From NCBI GenBank assembly GCA_035511515.1, contig DATKFG010000094.1, positions 1 to 33,991 on the forward strand: a DNA stretch of 33,991 nucleotides, written 5' to 3'. The stretch comes from VBCK01 sp035511515. GTDB lineage: Bacteria; Pseudomonadota; Gammaproteobacteria; Burkholderiales; Burkholderiaceae_F. A model generated the notes under the pieces. It was not told the origin of the DNA. It saw only the letters and a program-made list of their open reading frames with translations, and ran no database searches. The number at the start of each line of letters is the position of its first letter. Position 1 is the first letter of the stretch. The position numbers and the translations under genes were made by a program. Shown here one piece after another: positions 24,854 to 32,530 of the stretch.

Positions 24854-25749
24854 TTCAGGTATTTGCGTTGTCGCATCAGCCACAGGTTTCGCCCGACCAG
24901 GATCACAACGAGCAGCGAGAACACAAAGGCGGTCTGATATTCCGCACCGAGCAGAAAGCCGGCGTAGTTTTCCGCAACTCCCAGGCCGGCACCCGAAGCG
25001 ATAACGCCCGCCAGATTTCCCAGGCCGGCCACGACGACGATCATGAACGAACGGACCGTGTAGCTCAGTCCCGAATACGGATGAATGGTCCAGGTCATGG
25101 CAACCAGTCCGCCGGCCGCCCCACAGATGGCGCCGTTGATGGCAAAGGTGGCGGCGTAGACGCGATCGGTATCGACACCGAGAATACGGGCGGCGCGGGT
25201 GTTCTGCGCGGTTGCGCGAATCGCCTGTCCGAGACGGTGCTGGCGCAGGAACCAGACCAGCAGGGCGCCGAGCAGACCAGCGCCCACGAAAGCGACCAAC
25301 TTGACCTCGGCGACCGTCACCATGCCGTGCGCGAAAAACAGGCTGCCCAGCCCGGATTCCACCGTTCGCACGTCGGATCCGAACAGCTGATTGATCAGCT
25401 GCTGAATCAGAATGCTGAGTCCGAACGTGGCCAGGATGGAGGTGAACAGATCTTTTTCGACGATCCTGAAGATCACCACCCGGTACAGCGCCCAGCAGAC
25501 GATTGCCATCACGGCCGCAGCAATCGGAACGGCCGGCAGCGGCGGCATGCCGGCTCTGACCAGGAAGAACACGACGTAGCCGCCCAGCAGCACGAATTCG
25601 CCCTGGGCCACGTTGATCAGCTTCATCACGCCCCAGACCAGCGCCATGCCGTAGGCCACGAGCGCGAAAACCGCCCCGACCAGGATTCCATCAAGCAGCA
25701 ACTGCAGGTTAAGGACGGGCGCGTCGGACAGCAGCGTCAGGTTGCCCAT
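24850..25749 (-). CDS. livH: ABC transporter permease LivH
   Basis: A 299-residue permease with about eight hydrophobic helices. The typical N-terminal stretch ALVAYGMALVWGVMKLINVAQGEF and the coupling segment RATAQNTRAARILGVDTDRVY are present, as is GLGNLAGVIASGAGLG. The frame is open to 25920, but homology starts at ATG 25749 (MGNLTLLSDAP); the ribosome site there is weak. It lies 49 bases after the binding-protein gene. Confidence 0.94.
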   Translation of the reverse strand: MGNLTLLSDAPVLNLQLLLDGILVGAVFALVAYGMALVWGVMKLINVAQGEFVLLGGYVVFFLVRAGMPPLPAVPIAAAVMAIVCWALYRVVIFRIVEKDLFTSILATFGLSILIQQLINQLFGSDVRTVESGLGSLFFAHGMVTVAEVKLVAFVGAGLLGALLVWFLRQHRLGQAIRATAQNTRAARILGVDTDRVYAATFAINGAICGAAGGLVAMTWTIHPYSGLSYTVRSFMIVVVAGLGNLAGVIASGAGLGVAENYAGFLLGAEYQTAFVFSLLVVILVGRNLWLMRQRKYLK

Positions 25750-25798
25750 CGCGTGGCCGTCTTTTTCCCGCGCGCTGCCGGCACTGGCAGACCCGTGG

Positions 25799-27034
25799 CT
25801 ACGGCCGCTGGTCCCAGGTGGGAGCCGGGTAGATGACCGTGGAATTGGCCCACTTGTCTGGAGCAACCACCTTGTACTTGCCGTTCTGCACCTGGTACAG
25901 CACCATCGATTTGGCCACATTCTTGCCGGTCGCGTCGAATTGGATCGGACCGAAGAAGGTCATCAGGTCGGTACGGGCGATCGCGTCCCGGACTTTGTCC
26001 CGATCGAGCGAGCGCGCCCGTTCGATGGCGTCCACGAAGACCAGCACGGCAGCGGAAGACTCGGCAGAGACATAGTTGATCGGGTTATGGAATTCCTTCT
26101 CGAAAATCCGGGCGTAGTTTTCCGCCGATTCGAACCACCGGTCGCTGTAGGACAGGGTGCGATCCCATTGAGAGGCGCACAGCGCAAACTCGGCCGCCTT
26201 GGCGAACTTTTCGATGATCTGCGCCGAGTCACACTGCGTCAGCGCCAGCGCCGGCACGTCCACACGCTTTTCGGAGACCTGCCGCACTGCCAGCACCGCG
26301 CCCTTGGCGTGTCCGCACACGACCAGAACATCGGGCTTGAGCGCCTTCACCTTGGTCAGCGCGGATGACATGTCGTTCAGCTCCGGCGGCAGCTTGTCGT
26401 CGACCACGAGGTGCATGCCCCATTTGCGGGCTTCTTCGACCACGCCGTCGCGCACGTCGTGGCAAAAATCATCGTTCTCGATCACGGTGCCGACTTTGAG
26501 GGACTTGGGGTCCCCGCCTGCCGTGTGCGTGGCCTCCGCCGCAAGGTTGATCGCCGGGCGCAAATAAGAGTCCGACGTATTCAGCACTGCAAAAAGGTAC
26601 CTGTAGCCGTTGGCGAACAGCGCGCGGTCAGCGCCGTTCGCCTCGATCATGGGAATCCTGTACTTTTCGGTGACCGGCGCGATCGCCTTGGTGATGCCCG
26701 AGCTGTACGGGCCGAGCACGAATTGCACGCTGTCCTGATTGATCAGGCGTTCGACCAATTGCGCACTGCGGGCCGAGGTCGACTCGTCGTCGTAATAGAC
26801 GATCTTCAGTTTGCGCGACTTGCCCCCGACCTTGACGCCACCCTGCTCGTTGACGCGCCGGACCGCCAGGTCGTACCCATTCCTGGTGTTCTGGCCATCG
26901 ATCGAATATTTCCCGGTCAGTGACACCGCCGCGCCCAGCACGATCGTGTCTTCGTCAGCCGCGGCAGCAGCCGGGCAGGCCAGGCCAAGGGACAGGACCG
27001 CGATGCCGGCGATGACCGCCACATCGAGCTTCAT
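25799..27034 (-). CDS. Periplasmic substrate-binding protein, LivK/Peripla_BP_6 type
   Basis: A 411-residue binding protein. Signal peptide 1 to about 25 (MKLDVAVIAGIAVLSLGLA, then an Ala-rich stretch before DEDTIVLG). The mature part starts with the family pattern LGAAVSLTGKYSIDGQNTRNGYDLAVRRVN and continues with two periplasmic-binding lobes (FVLGPYSSGITKAIAPVTEKYRIPMI; DALVV-like VLVVCGHAKGAVLAVRQV). Relatives bind branched-chain amino acids, amides, ureas, aromatic acids and other small molecules, so leucine should not be assumed. The frame is open to 27211; ATG 27034 is chosen because the signal peptide begins there. Confidence 0.93.
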   Translation of the reverse strand: MKLDVAVIAGIAVLSLGLACPAAAAADEDTIVLGAAVSLTGKYSIDGQNTRNGYDLAVRRVNEQGGVKVGGKSRKLKIVYYDDESTSARSAQLVERLINQDSVQFVLGPYSSGITKAIAPVTEKYRIPMIEANGADRALFANGYRYLFAVLNTSDSYLRPAINLAAEATHTAGGDPKSLKVGTVIENDDFCHDVRDGVVEEARKWGMHLVVDDKLPPELNDMSSALTKVKALKPDVLVVCGHAKGAVLAVRQVSEKRVDVPALALTQCDSAQIIEKFAKAAEFALCASQWDRTLSYSDRWFESAENYARIFEKEFHNPINYVSAESSAAVLVFVDAIERARSLDRDKVRDAIARTDLMTFFGPIQFDATGKNVAKSMVLYQVQNGKYKVVAPDKWANSTVIYPAPTWDQRP

Positions 27035-27083
27035 GCCCGTCCACCAGTGCCAGGCCGTCCCGGCGGACCCAGGTGAGTCCCCA

Positions 27084-27497
27084 TCAGGCCGCGCCCAGCA
27101 GTTTCGCGGCGCGCGACACGGCCTCCGGCTTGACCCAGAAAATCGCGCCGTAGCGTCCGTCGCCGCTGCCGACCGCATCCATCGCGATGACGTTGATCTT
27201 CGCGCCGGCAAGCTTGTCCAGCGTCCCGGTCATCGCCCCGACCCGATCATCGCCCTGCAACAGAAATGCGCTTTTGCGCGGACTCAATTTGAGCTTCAGC
27301 GTCTTGGCCGCCAGCTTGAAGGCAGCCGGATCTGCCGGGACGAGGTCGAGCTGACCCTTGCGAGCGCTCGGAAAACCTGAAAACGCCAGCAGGTTGATGC
27401 CGGCCGCCGCGAGCGCAGACAGAACCTTCGCGCCTTCACCCGGCTTGTCGGGAACCACGACGTAGAAGTAATCGACCTTGCGCACGGTATCGCTCAT
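27084..27497 (-). CDS. ACT-domain protein
   Basis: A 137-residue protein with two ACT-like beta-alpha-beta halves: VDYFYVVVPDKPGEGAKVLSALAAAGINLLAFSG (8-41) and SAFLLQGDDRVGAMTGTLDKLAGAKINVIAMDAV in the second half. ACT domains bind amino acids or related effectors and regulate enzymes or transport. ATG 27497 has an excellent AAAGGAG site seven bases upstream. It is 49 bases after the sigma-factor stop and 49 bases before the binding-protein gene, so it is probably an effector sensor for the same operon (inference). Confidence 0.85.
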   Translation of the reverse strand: MSDTVRKVDYFYVVVPDKPGEGAKVLSALAAAGINLLAFSGFPSARKGQLDLVPADPAAFKLAAKTLKLKLSPRKSAFLLQGDDRVGAMTGTLDKLAGAKINVIAMDAVGSGDGRYGAIFWVKPEAVSRAAKLLGAA

Positions 27498-27546
27498 ATC
27501 GACTCCTTTCGAGGCAAGCGGGGCGTTCAGGTGGGCCAACCCGACA

Positions 27547-28098
27547 TTACTTGAGGGTCGCGCGCAAGATCAGGCGCGCCTTCTCCCAGTCGCGCTGCAC
27601 GGTGCGCTCGGTCACCCCCAGCGTCTCGGCAATCTCCTGCTCGCTGTAGCCGCCGAAGTAGCGCATCTCCACGACCAGGGCAAGGCGGGCGTCGGCCCGC
27701 GCCAGGTCCTCCAGCGCTTCATGGATCCTCAGGATCGATTCCTCACCATCGGACAGGCTCTCGACCAGCTCGGTGCTGAGCGTCAGGGGCGAGACGCCGC
27801 TGCCGCGTCGCTCGGCCAGCCGCTCCCGGGCGCTGTCGACGATGACCGAGCGCATCACCCGCGAGGCATAGCCGAAAAATGCCCGCCGGTCTTCGATCCG
27901 CAGCTGGCCGACCTTGACGAACTTCAGATACGACTCGTGCACCAGCGAGGTCGTATCCAGCAGGGTGTTGCGGCCGCCCTCGCGCAACCGTGAGCGGGCC
28001 ATGCGGCGCAGCTCGTGGTAGGTGGCTTCAAATAGCGCATCCCGGGCGGTCTTGTCGCCCTGATGCATTCTGGCCAGAAGCTGCGTGATCTGCCCCAA
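27547..28098 (-). CDS. ECF-subfamily RNA polymerase sigma factor
   Basis: About 183 residues, like the ECF group often annotated as sigma-70 family TIGR02999. Region 2 runs over about 15-85 (ITQLLARMHQGDKTARDALFEATYHELRRMAR, LVHESYLKF, FFGYASRVMRSVIVDSAR); region 4 is the C-terminal helix-turn-helix (YSEQEIAETLGVTERTVQRDWEKAR). I chose the TTG start at 28098 because GGAGG lies five bases upstream and the length then fits the family; the frame is open to a GTG at 28155 that has no ribosome site. No anti-sigma gene is adjacent. It precedes the ACT/Liv operon on the same strand. Confidence 0.88.
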   Translation of the reverse strand: MGQITQLLARMHQGDKTARDALFEATYHELRRMARSRLREGGRNTLLDTTSLVHESYLKFVKVGQLRIEDRRAFFGYASRVMRSVIVDSARERLAERRGSGVSPLTLSTELVESLSDGEESILRIHEALEDLARADARLALVVEMRYFGGYSEQEIAETLGVTERTVQRDWEKARLILRATLK

Positions 28099-28297
28099 GC
28101 CTGCCTCCAACCCTGACCCGTCATCCCCTCGCAGGGTGTATTTGACGCCGCTCACGCTGGATTGGCAACCGCCGCCAGATCAGCCGGCCCGAGCGCGGGC
28201 GCAATGTCGGAAAAGGCCTGGTCGATGCGTTCTTAAAAGTGAGGCGGTCGAACCCGATATGCCGGACCCAGATCCGAGTTCAACCCGGAAAGATGCC

Positions 28298-28441
28298 ATG
28301 ATCAACCCCCGCCGCCGGTCCCCGTGCTGGACCGCGACCTGCGTTGCGACCACCCTGATTCTGCTCGTCGTCCTCGCGATGGCCGGCTCGGTGCTGATCG
28401 ACTCGCTGCACGGCACGATCCAGGTCGCCGTTTCAGCCTGA
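28298..28441 (+). CDS. Small single-pass membrane protein (47 residues)
   Basis: ATG 28298 to TGA 28439-28441 encodes a short basic head (MINPRRRSPCW), one hydrophobic helix (about 14-36, TCVATTLILLVVLAMAGSVLI) and a 12-residue tail. GGAAAG about eight bases upstream is a fair ribosome site. The same frame is open back to 28085, but that part runs over the divergent sigma gene. I do not recognise a family. It precedes the patatin gene by 88 bases. Confidence 0.5.
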   Translation: MINPRRRSPCWTATCVATTLILLVVLAMAGSVLIDSLHGTIQVAVSA

Positions 28442-28497
28442 CCGCGTTGTTGAATCGCAGCGCCCGGGGCTTCACGCCGATGGACGCCAACGCGTTA

Positions 28498-28529
28498 TTG
28501 AGCTTCTCCGAGCAGAGCATAATCGCCCG
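28498..28529 (+). promoter_or_regulatory. Possible promoter for a leaderless patatin mRNA
   Basis: CATAAT at 28518-28523 is one mismatch from the -10 consensus and ends six bases before the patatin ATG at 28530. That places the expected start of transcription at or next to the A of the start codon. No Shine-Dalgarno is visible before the ATG, consistent with leaderless translation. The -35 region (TTATTG, 28495-28500, 17-base spacer) is poor. Confidence 0.3.
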
Positions 28530-29402
28530 ATGCCACAGATCGGCAATCAACGGACGGCGTTCGTGCTGGCCGGCGGCGGCAGTCTCGGGGCCGTTCAGGT
28601 CGGCATGCTCAAGGCACTTACCCGGCTGGGCGTCGTGCCTGATTTCGTGGTCGGCGCCTCGGTCGGCGCCATCAATGGCGCTTACTTCGCGATGGAACCG
28701 GACGCACAGGGCGTGGCGCGCCTGGAGCGAGTCTGGCTGCGGCTGCGCAGGTCCAGCGTTTTTCCGGTCTCGGCAGCCAGTGGAATCCTCGCCATTTTCG
28801 GCAGGCGCGACCATCTCGTCACCCCGGCACTGCTGCGGGCGCTGATCGAGTCCGAGCTGCCTCGTCAGAGGCTGGAAGACGCACGAATCCCGTGCTACGT
28901 CGTGGCCACCGACGTGCTGACGGGCGCAGAAGTCGCGCTCGCTTCCGGGTCCGCCGTCACGGCGTTGCTGGCCAGTGCCGCCATACCGGCCGTCTTTCCG
29001 GTGGTCTCGATCAACGGCCACCACCTGATGGACGGCGGCGTGTCCAACAACACGCCGATATCCACCGCGGTCGATCTGGGCGCGACCCGTGTGGTGGTTC
29101 TGCCCACCGGCATGTCGTGTGCTCTGACCGGGCCGCCGCGTGGCGCGGTGGCCCTCGCGCTGCACGCGCTGAACCTGCTGGTGATGCGTCAGCTGTTGAA
29201 GGACATCGAACGATTCGCCAGCCGACTCGAGCTGGTCGTGCTTCCGCCTCTGTGCCCGCTGACGACGAACGCGTACGACTTTTCACACACCCCCGAATTG
29301 ATTCATCGCGCCGAAGCGGCCACTCGGCTGTGGCTCAAGAAAAATGGCCTGCTCGGCGTGGGCGCTCCAGTGGAGCTGCAGCCCCATCTTCATCAGCACT
29401 AG
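28530..29402 (+). CDS. Patatin-like phospholipase
   Basis: A 290-residue acyl hydrolase of the RssA/patatin type. The oxyanion-hole motif is GGGSLGA (15-21), the nucleophile Ser44 in GASVG (42-46), and the catalytic Asp168 in DGGVSNNTP. These form the Ser-Asp dyad of bacterial patatins, which hydrolyse lipid acyl esters. There is no signal peptide; a hydrophobic stretch near 205-220 (ALALHALNLLVMRQLL) may touch the membrane. The start is ATG 28530, with no Shine-Dalgarno. The 136 bases to the next gene hold no clear terminator. Confidence 0.93.
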   Translation: MPQIGNQRTAFVLAGGGSLGAVQVGMLKALTRLGVVPDFVVGASVGAINGAYFAMEPDAQGVARLERVWLRLRRSSVFPVSAASGILAIFGRRDHLVTPALLRALIESELPRQRLEDARIPCYVVATDVLTGAEVALASGSAVTALLASAAIPAVFPVVSINGHHLMDGGVSNNTPISTAVDLGATRVVVLPTGMSCALTGPPRGAVALALHALNLLVMRQLLKDIERFASRLELVVLPPLCPLTTNAYDFSHTPELIHRAEAATRLWLKKNGLLGVGAPVELQPHLHQH

Positions 29403-29538
29403 CCCGGCGAAGTCACCACGTTACAGCTGCAACCTGATGCGCCGGGCAGGAAACGCGGTGCAAACGCAGCTGGCGCCTAATGGTCACCGGTGTCAGGTTG
29501 TCGTTCGATGATCGGCCTCTTGTCAGCTCCCCAGGCCC

Positions 29539-31773
29539 ATGAGTACGTTCCGCCTTCAGCTGCGATTTCTCGTTCCGCTCGTACTCACGCTGGTGGCAGC
29601 CGTCTATCTCGCCCTGCCGCTGCTGGACCGGGTGACGCTGGGCCAGTTCGGGCGCGACCTGGACCTGCGTGGTGAAGTGGTCGCCGATGCGCTGGCGGAG
29701 GCGATCGCCAAGGCGCTGGCAGACCCGAAGGACGCTCGCCTGCAAGCGCTGTTGGACAACACGGCGCGCGACGAGCGGCTGCGGGCGGTCGGCCTGTGCG
29801 CGCCCGACGGTCGACTGCTGCGGCGCAGCGCCCGGTTTCCCGCCTCACTGAGCTGCAGCCAGGCCCGGCGGGTTGCGGCGCGGGCCGATCCGATGCTGCA
29901 CATCGAAGGCGGCTCCATGCACGTCCGAATGTACCGGGTCAACGGTGCAGCCGGCCCGGTCGGCGATCTGGTGCTGCTGCACGACATGAGCTTTATCGAG
30001 CGCCGCAGCCTGGAAACACGCCAGTACCTGATCATCCTGATCGCGGCGCTCGGCGCAGCCATTGCGATCGTCACGGTGGTGGTCGCGCAGCTGAGCTGGC
30101 GTGGCTGGGTCTCGGGCGTTCGCGCGCTGCTGCGCGGCGAAGCACTGTCGCGCCCGCTGCTGTCGCCGACGCCCGAGCTGGCCCCGGTCGCCGCGGATCT
30201 GCGCACGCGGCTGCAGGATCTGGACGACGAGTACCGGCGCGCCCAGGGCCCGCAGGCGGAATGGAGTCCGGACCGACTGCGCTCGCTGCTGCGCACCCAT
30301 TTGCGCGGCGACGAGATCATCGTGGTGTCCAATCGCGAACCCTACATTCACGAGAGCACACCGGACGGCATCATCGTCAAGCGCCCCGCCAGCGGCCTCG
30401 TGACCGCGGTCGAGCCGGTCATGCGCGCCTGCTCGGGCACCTGGATCGCGCACGGCAGCGGCAGCGCGGACGCTCAGACCGTCGACGCCCACGACCGCGT
30501 GCCGGCGCCGCCCGGACGCGGCGAATACACGCTGCGGCGCATCTGGCTGAGCCAGGAGGAAGAGCAGGGCTACTACTATGGCTTCGCCAACGAGGGGCTA
30601 TGGCCGCTGTGCCACGTCGCGCACGTCAGGCCGGTGTTCCGCGAGCAGGACTGGCAGGCCTACCGCGAGGTCAACCAGCGCTTCGCCGACGCGGTGGTCG
30701 CGGAGGCACGCAGCGAAGACCCGGTGGTGCTGGTGCAGGACTATCACTTTGCACTGCTTCCCGCGATGATTCGAGCCCGCCTGCCGCGCGCGACGATTTT
30801 GAGCTTCTGGCACATTCCCTGGCCGAATCCCGAATCGTTCGGCATCTGTCCCTGGCGGCGCGAAATCGTGCAAGGCATGCTCGGCAGCACGATCCTGGGC
30901 TTTCATACGCGGTTTCACTGCAAGAACTTCATCGAGACCGTCGATCGCTACCTGGAGGCGCGCATCGAGCACGAGCATTCGACGATCTGCTTCCACAACC
31001 AGGACACGCTGATCCAGAACTACCCGATTTCGATCGAATGGCCCGCCGCCGTGAGCACTTCGGCCTGGCCGCCGGTCGCACAGTGCCGGCGTCAAGTGAT
31101 CGAGCGACTGGGGCTCGCGCCCGATCAGGTGCTCGCCGTCGGCGTCGATCGATTCGACTACACCAAGGGAATCCTGGAGCGGATGCACGCCGTCGAGCGG
31201 CTGCTCGAAGGGCACCCGGAGTGGATCGGGCGCTTCGTACTCGTGCAGGTCGCCGCGCCCACGCGCAGTTCGCTCGAGGAATACCGTTCATTCCAGGACC
31301 GCATCCACCAGGCGACCGAGCGAATCAACCAGCGCTTCGGCCGTGCGAACTATCGGCCGATTCATTTACTGGCCGAGCACCACGATCACGATGCGGTCAC
31401 CGAGCTGTATCGCGCCGCCGACGTCGGCCTGGTGACCAGCCTGCATGACGGCATGAACCTCGTGTGCAAGGAATTCGTCGCCGCGCGCGACGACGAGCGA
31501 GGCGTTCTGATCCTGAGCTGTTTCGCGGGTGCGGCGCGCGAGATGAGCGAGGCCCTGATCGTCAATCCGTATCACATCGAGGAGTGCGCGGCAGCGCTGC
31601 AGCGCGCGCTCACCATGCCGGAGGCCGAGCAGCGCGAGCGCATGGCCAGTTTGCGCATGACGGTGCGCGAGTCCAACGTGTTTCGATGGGCTGGGCGCAT
31701 GCTGACCGATGCGGGCCGATTGCGCCAGCGCCAGCGCATCGAGGCCCGCGTACAGCGGCACCGGGCCGCCTGA
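29539..31773 (+). CDS. otsA: Membrane-anchored trehalose-6-phosphate synthase with N-terminal sensor-like module
   Basis: A 744-residue fusion. Residues 8-30 are a transmembrane helix, about 31-160 a predicted periplasmic domain, 163-184 a second helix, and 185-235 a HAMP-like linker; this architecture is normally seen in signalling proteins. From residue 258 a complete GT20 domain follows: VVSNREP, FWHIPWPNPE near 418, HNQDTLIQNYPISIEWP near 490, VGVDRFDYTKGILERM near 535, and DGMNLVCKEFVAARDDERG near 636, carrying the expected donor and acceptor residues. The enzyme joins UDP-glucose and glucose-6-phosphate. No trehalose-6-phosphate phosphatase (otsB) is adjacent. ATG 29539 has a weak ribosome site. 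Confidence 0.93.
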   Translation: MSTFRLQLRFLVPLVLTLVAAVYLALPLLDRVTLGQFGRDLDLRGEVVADALAEAIAKALADPKDARLQALLDNTARDERLRAVGLCAPDGRLLRRSARFPASLSCSQARRVAARADPMLHIEGGSMHVRMYRVNGAAGPVGDLVLLHDMSFIERRSLETRQYLIILIAALGAAIAIVTVVVAQLSWRGWVSGVRALLRGEALSRPLLSPTPELAPVAADLRTRLQDLDDEYRRAQGPQAEWSPDRLRSLLRTHLRGDEIIVVSNREPYIHESTPDGIIVKRPASGLVTAVEPVMRACSGTWIAHGSGSADAQTVDAHDRVPAPPGRGEYTLRRIWLSQEEEQGYYYGFANEGLWPLCHVAHVRPVFREQDWQAYREVNQRFADAVVAEARSEDPVVLVQDYHFALLPAMIRARLPRATILSFWHIPWPNPESFGICPWRREIVQGMLGSTILGFHTRFHCKNFIETVDRYLEARIEHEHSTICFHNQDTLIQNYPISIEWPAAVSTSAWPPVAQCRRQVIERLGLAPDQVLAVGVDRFDYTKGILERMHAVERLLEGHPEWIGRFVLVQVAAPTRSSLEEYRSFQDRIHQATERINQRFGRANYRPIHLLAEHHDHDAVTELYRAADVGLVTSLHDGMNLVCKEFVAARDDERGVLILSCFAGAAREMSEALIVNPYHIEECAAALQRALTMPEAEQRERMASLRMTVRESNVFRWAGRMLTDAGRLRQRQRIEARVQRHRAA

Positions 31774-31785
31774 CGCGCAGCGCCG

Positions 31786-32286
31786 TTACGGCTTGACCGG
31801 CGGTTGAAGGGCGGTCCGGGCCGGCGGCTTGACCGCGTCCACATTGACGCCGATCCGGTAGACAAGGTTGCCGCCGTGGTAAGCGGTCAGCAGCAGGATC
31901 GCGCAGCCAAGCACACCCACCAGGGCGAACGTCCAGCCCCGAGGAGCCTTCAACGGGATCCTGCGCCACCAGGCAAGCCCTTGCAGCACCGCCAGCGCGA
32001 CGAACAGCCAGGTGGTGGTCAGTCCCAGATCCTGGTGAGTTTCCAGCGGGCCCCGGGGGAAACCGAGCTCGACCGCATGGTCCAGGGCAATGTCCCCGAA
32101 CACGGCGGCTGCCACGGCCCCCAGCGCACCAAGGCCCAGCGCGCCCAACCCGATCGATGGCAGGCAGGCACGTTCGCTCAGATCGCCTCCACCAACAAGC
32201 GTCAGCACCTGCGCCGCGATCGCGACCAGGAACAGAACGATCGGAAAATGGACCAGCATCGGATGGATATGGACGACGTCGATCAC
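31786..32286 (-). CDS. DUF2231 membrane protein
   Basis: A 166-residue integral membrane protein with four hydrophobic helices. The N-terminus MIDVVHIHPMLVHFPIVLF carries the conserved His cluster (His6, His8, His13) of DUF2231, and the last helix ends in HGGNLVYRIGVNV, another family feature. The His residues suggest heme or metal binding, but no function is established. The start is GTG 32284-32286, overlapping the stop of a tiny upstream ORF as GTGA. It is convergent with the trehalose synthase gene, 12 bases apart. Confidence 0.88.
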   Translation of the reverse strand: MIDVVHIHPMLVHFPIVLFLVAIAAQVLTLVGGGDLSERACLPSIGLGALGLGALGAVAAAVFGDIALDHAVELGFPRGPLETHQDLGLTTTWLFVALAVLQGLAWWRRIPLKAPRGWTFALVGVLGCAILLLTAYHGGNLVYRIGVNVDAVKPPARTALQPPVKP

Positions 32287-32495
32287 GAGGACCCCGCATG
32301 GCGGTTGAAAGGGACTGAATCATAGTCCCGCTCCTGCGCCAGCATCCGCAGTGAGGCCGGGTCCGGCTCCTGCCCTTTTTCGATCGCAGCGGCGGCCGGA
32401 TTGTCATCGGGAATGCGGGCGCAGTTACGTTTGTAATTGGCGAGTGGAAAAGACAGCCTTCGCAAAAAGAAAAGCGGCTGCAGCCAGGTTAGCAT
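32283..32495 (-). CDS. Small ORF coupled to the DUF2231 gene, unknown
   Basis: A 70-residue frame from ATG 32495 to the TGA at 32283-32285, which overlaps the DUF2231 GTG start. The product has a hydrophobic head (MLTWLQPLFFLRRLSFPLA) and a polar tail (KRNCARIPDDNPAAAAIEKG, ending in RHAGSS). The ribosome site is poor and an alternative in-frame ATG at 32549 would overlap the divergent hydrolase gene. Support is mainly the coupling overlap; it may be only an upstream leader peptide. Confidence 0.35.
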   Translation of the reverse strand: MLTWLQPLFFLRRLSFPLANYKRNCARIPDDNPAAAAIEKGQEPDPASLRMLAQERDYDSVPFNRHAGSS

Positions 32496-32530
32496 CCGTG
32501 TGTGAGACCCTGAAGGGAAGGAATCTGCAG

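Noticed and set aside
28302..29165. 287-codon minus-strand frame opposite the patatin gene
   Set aside because: Patatin motifs on the plus strand are complete; antisense product is low-complexity and has no ribosome site.
29402..29447. Perfect eight-base inverted repeat GCCCGGCG/CGCCGGGC after the patatin stop
   Set aside because: The 30-base loop is long and no T-run follows; not convincing as a terminator.
31782..31792. GCCG-TTA-CGGC mini hairpin between two convergent genes
   Set aside because: Only four pairs and no T-run; expected by chance in this composition.
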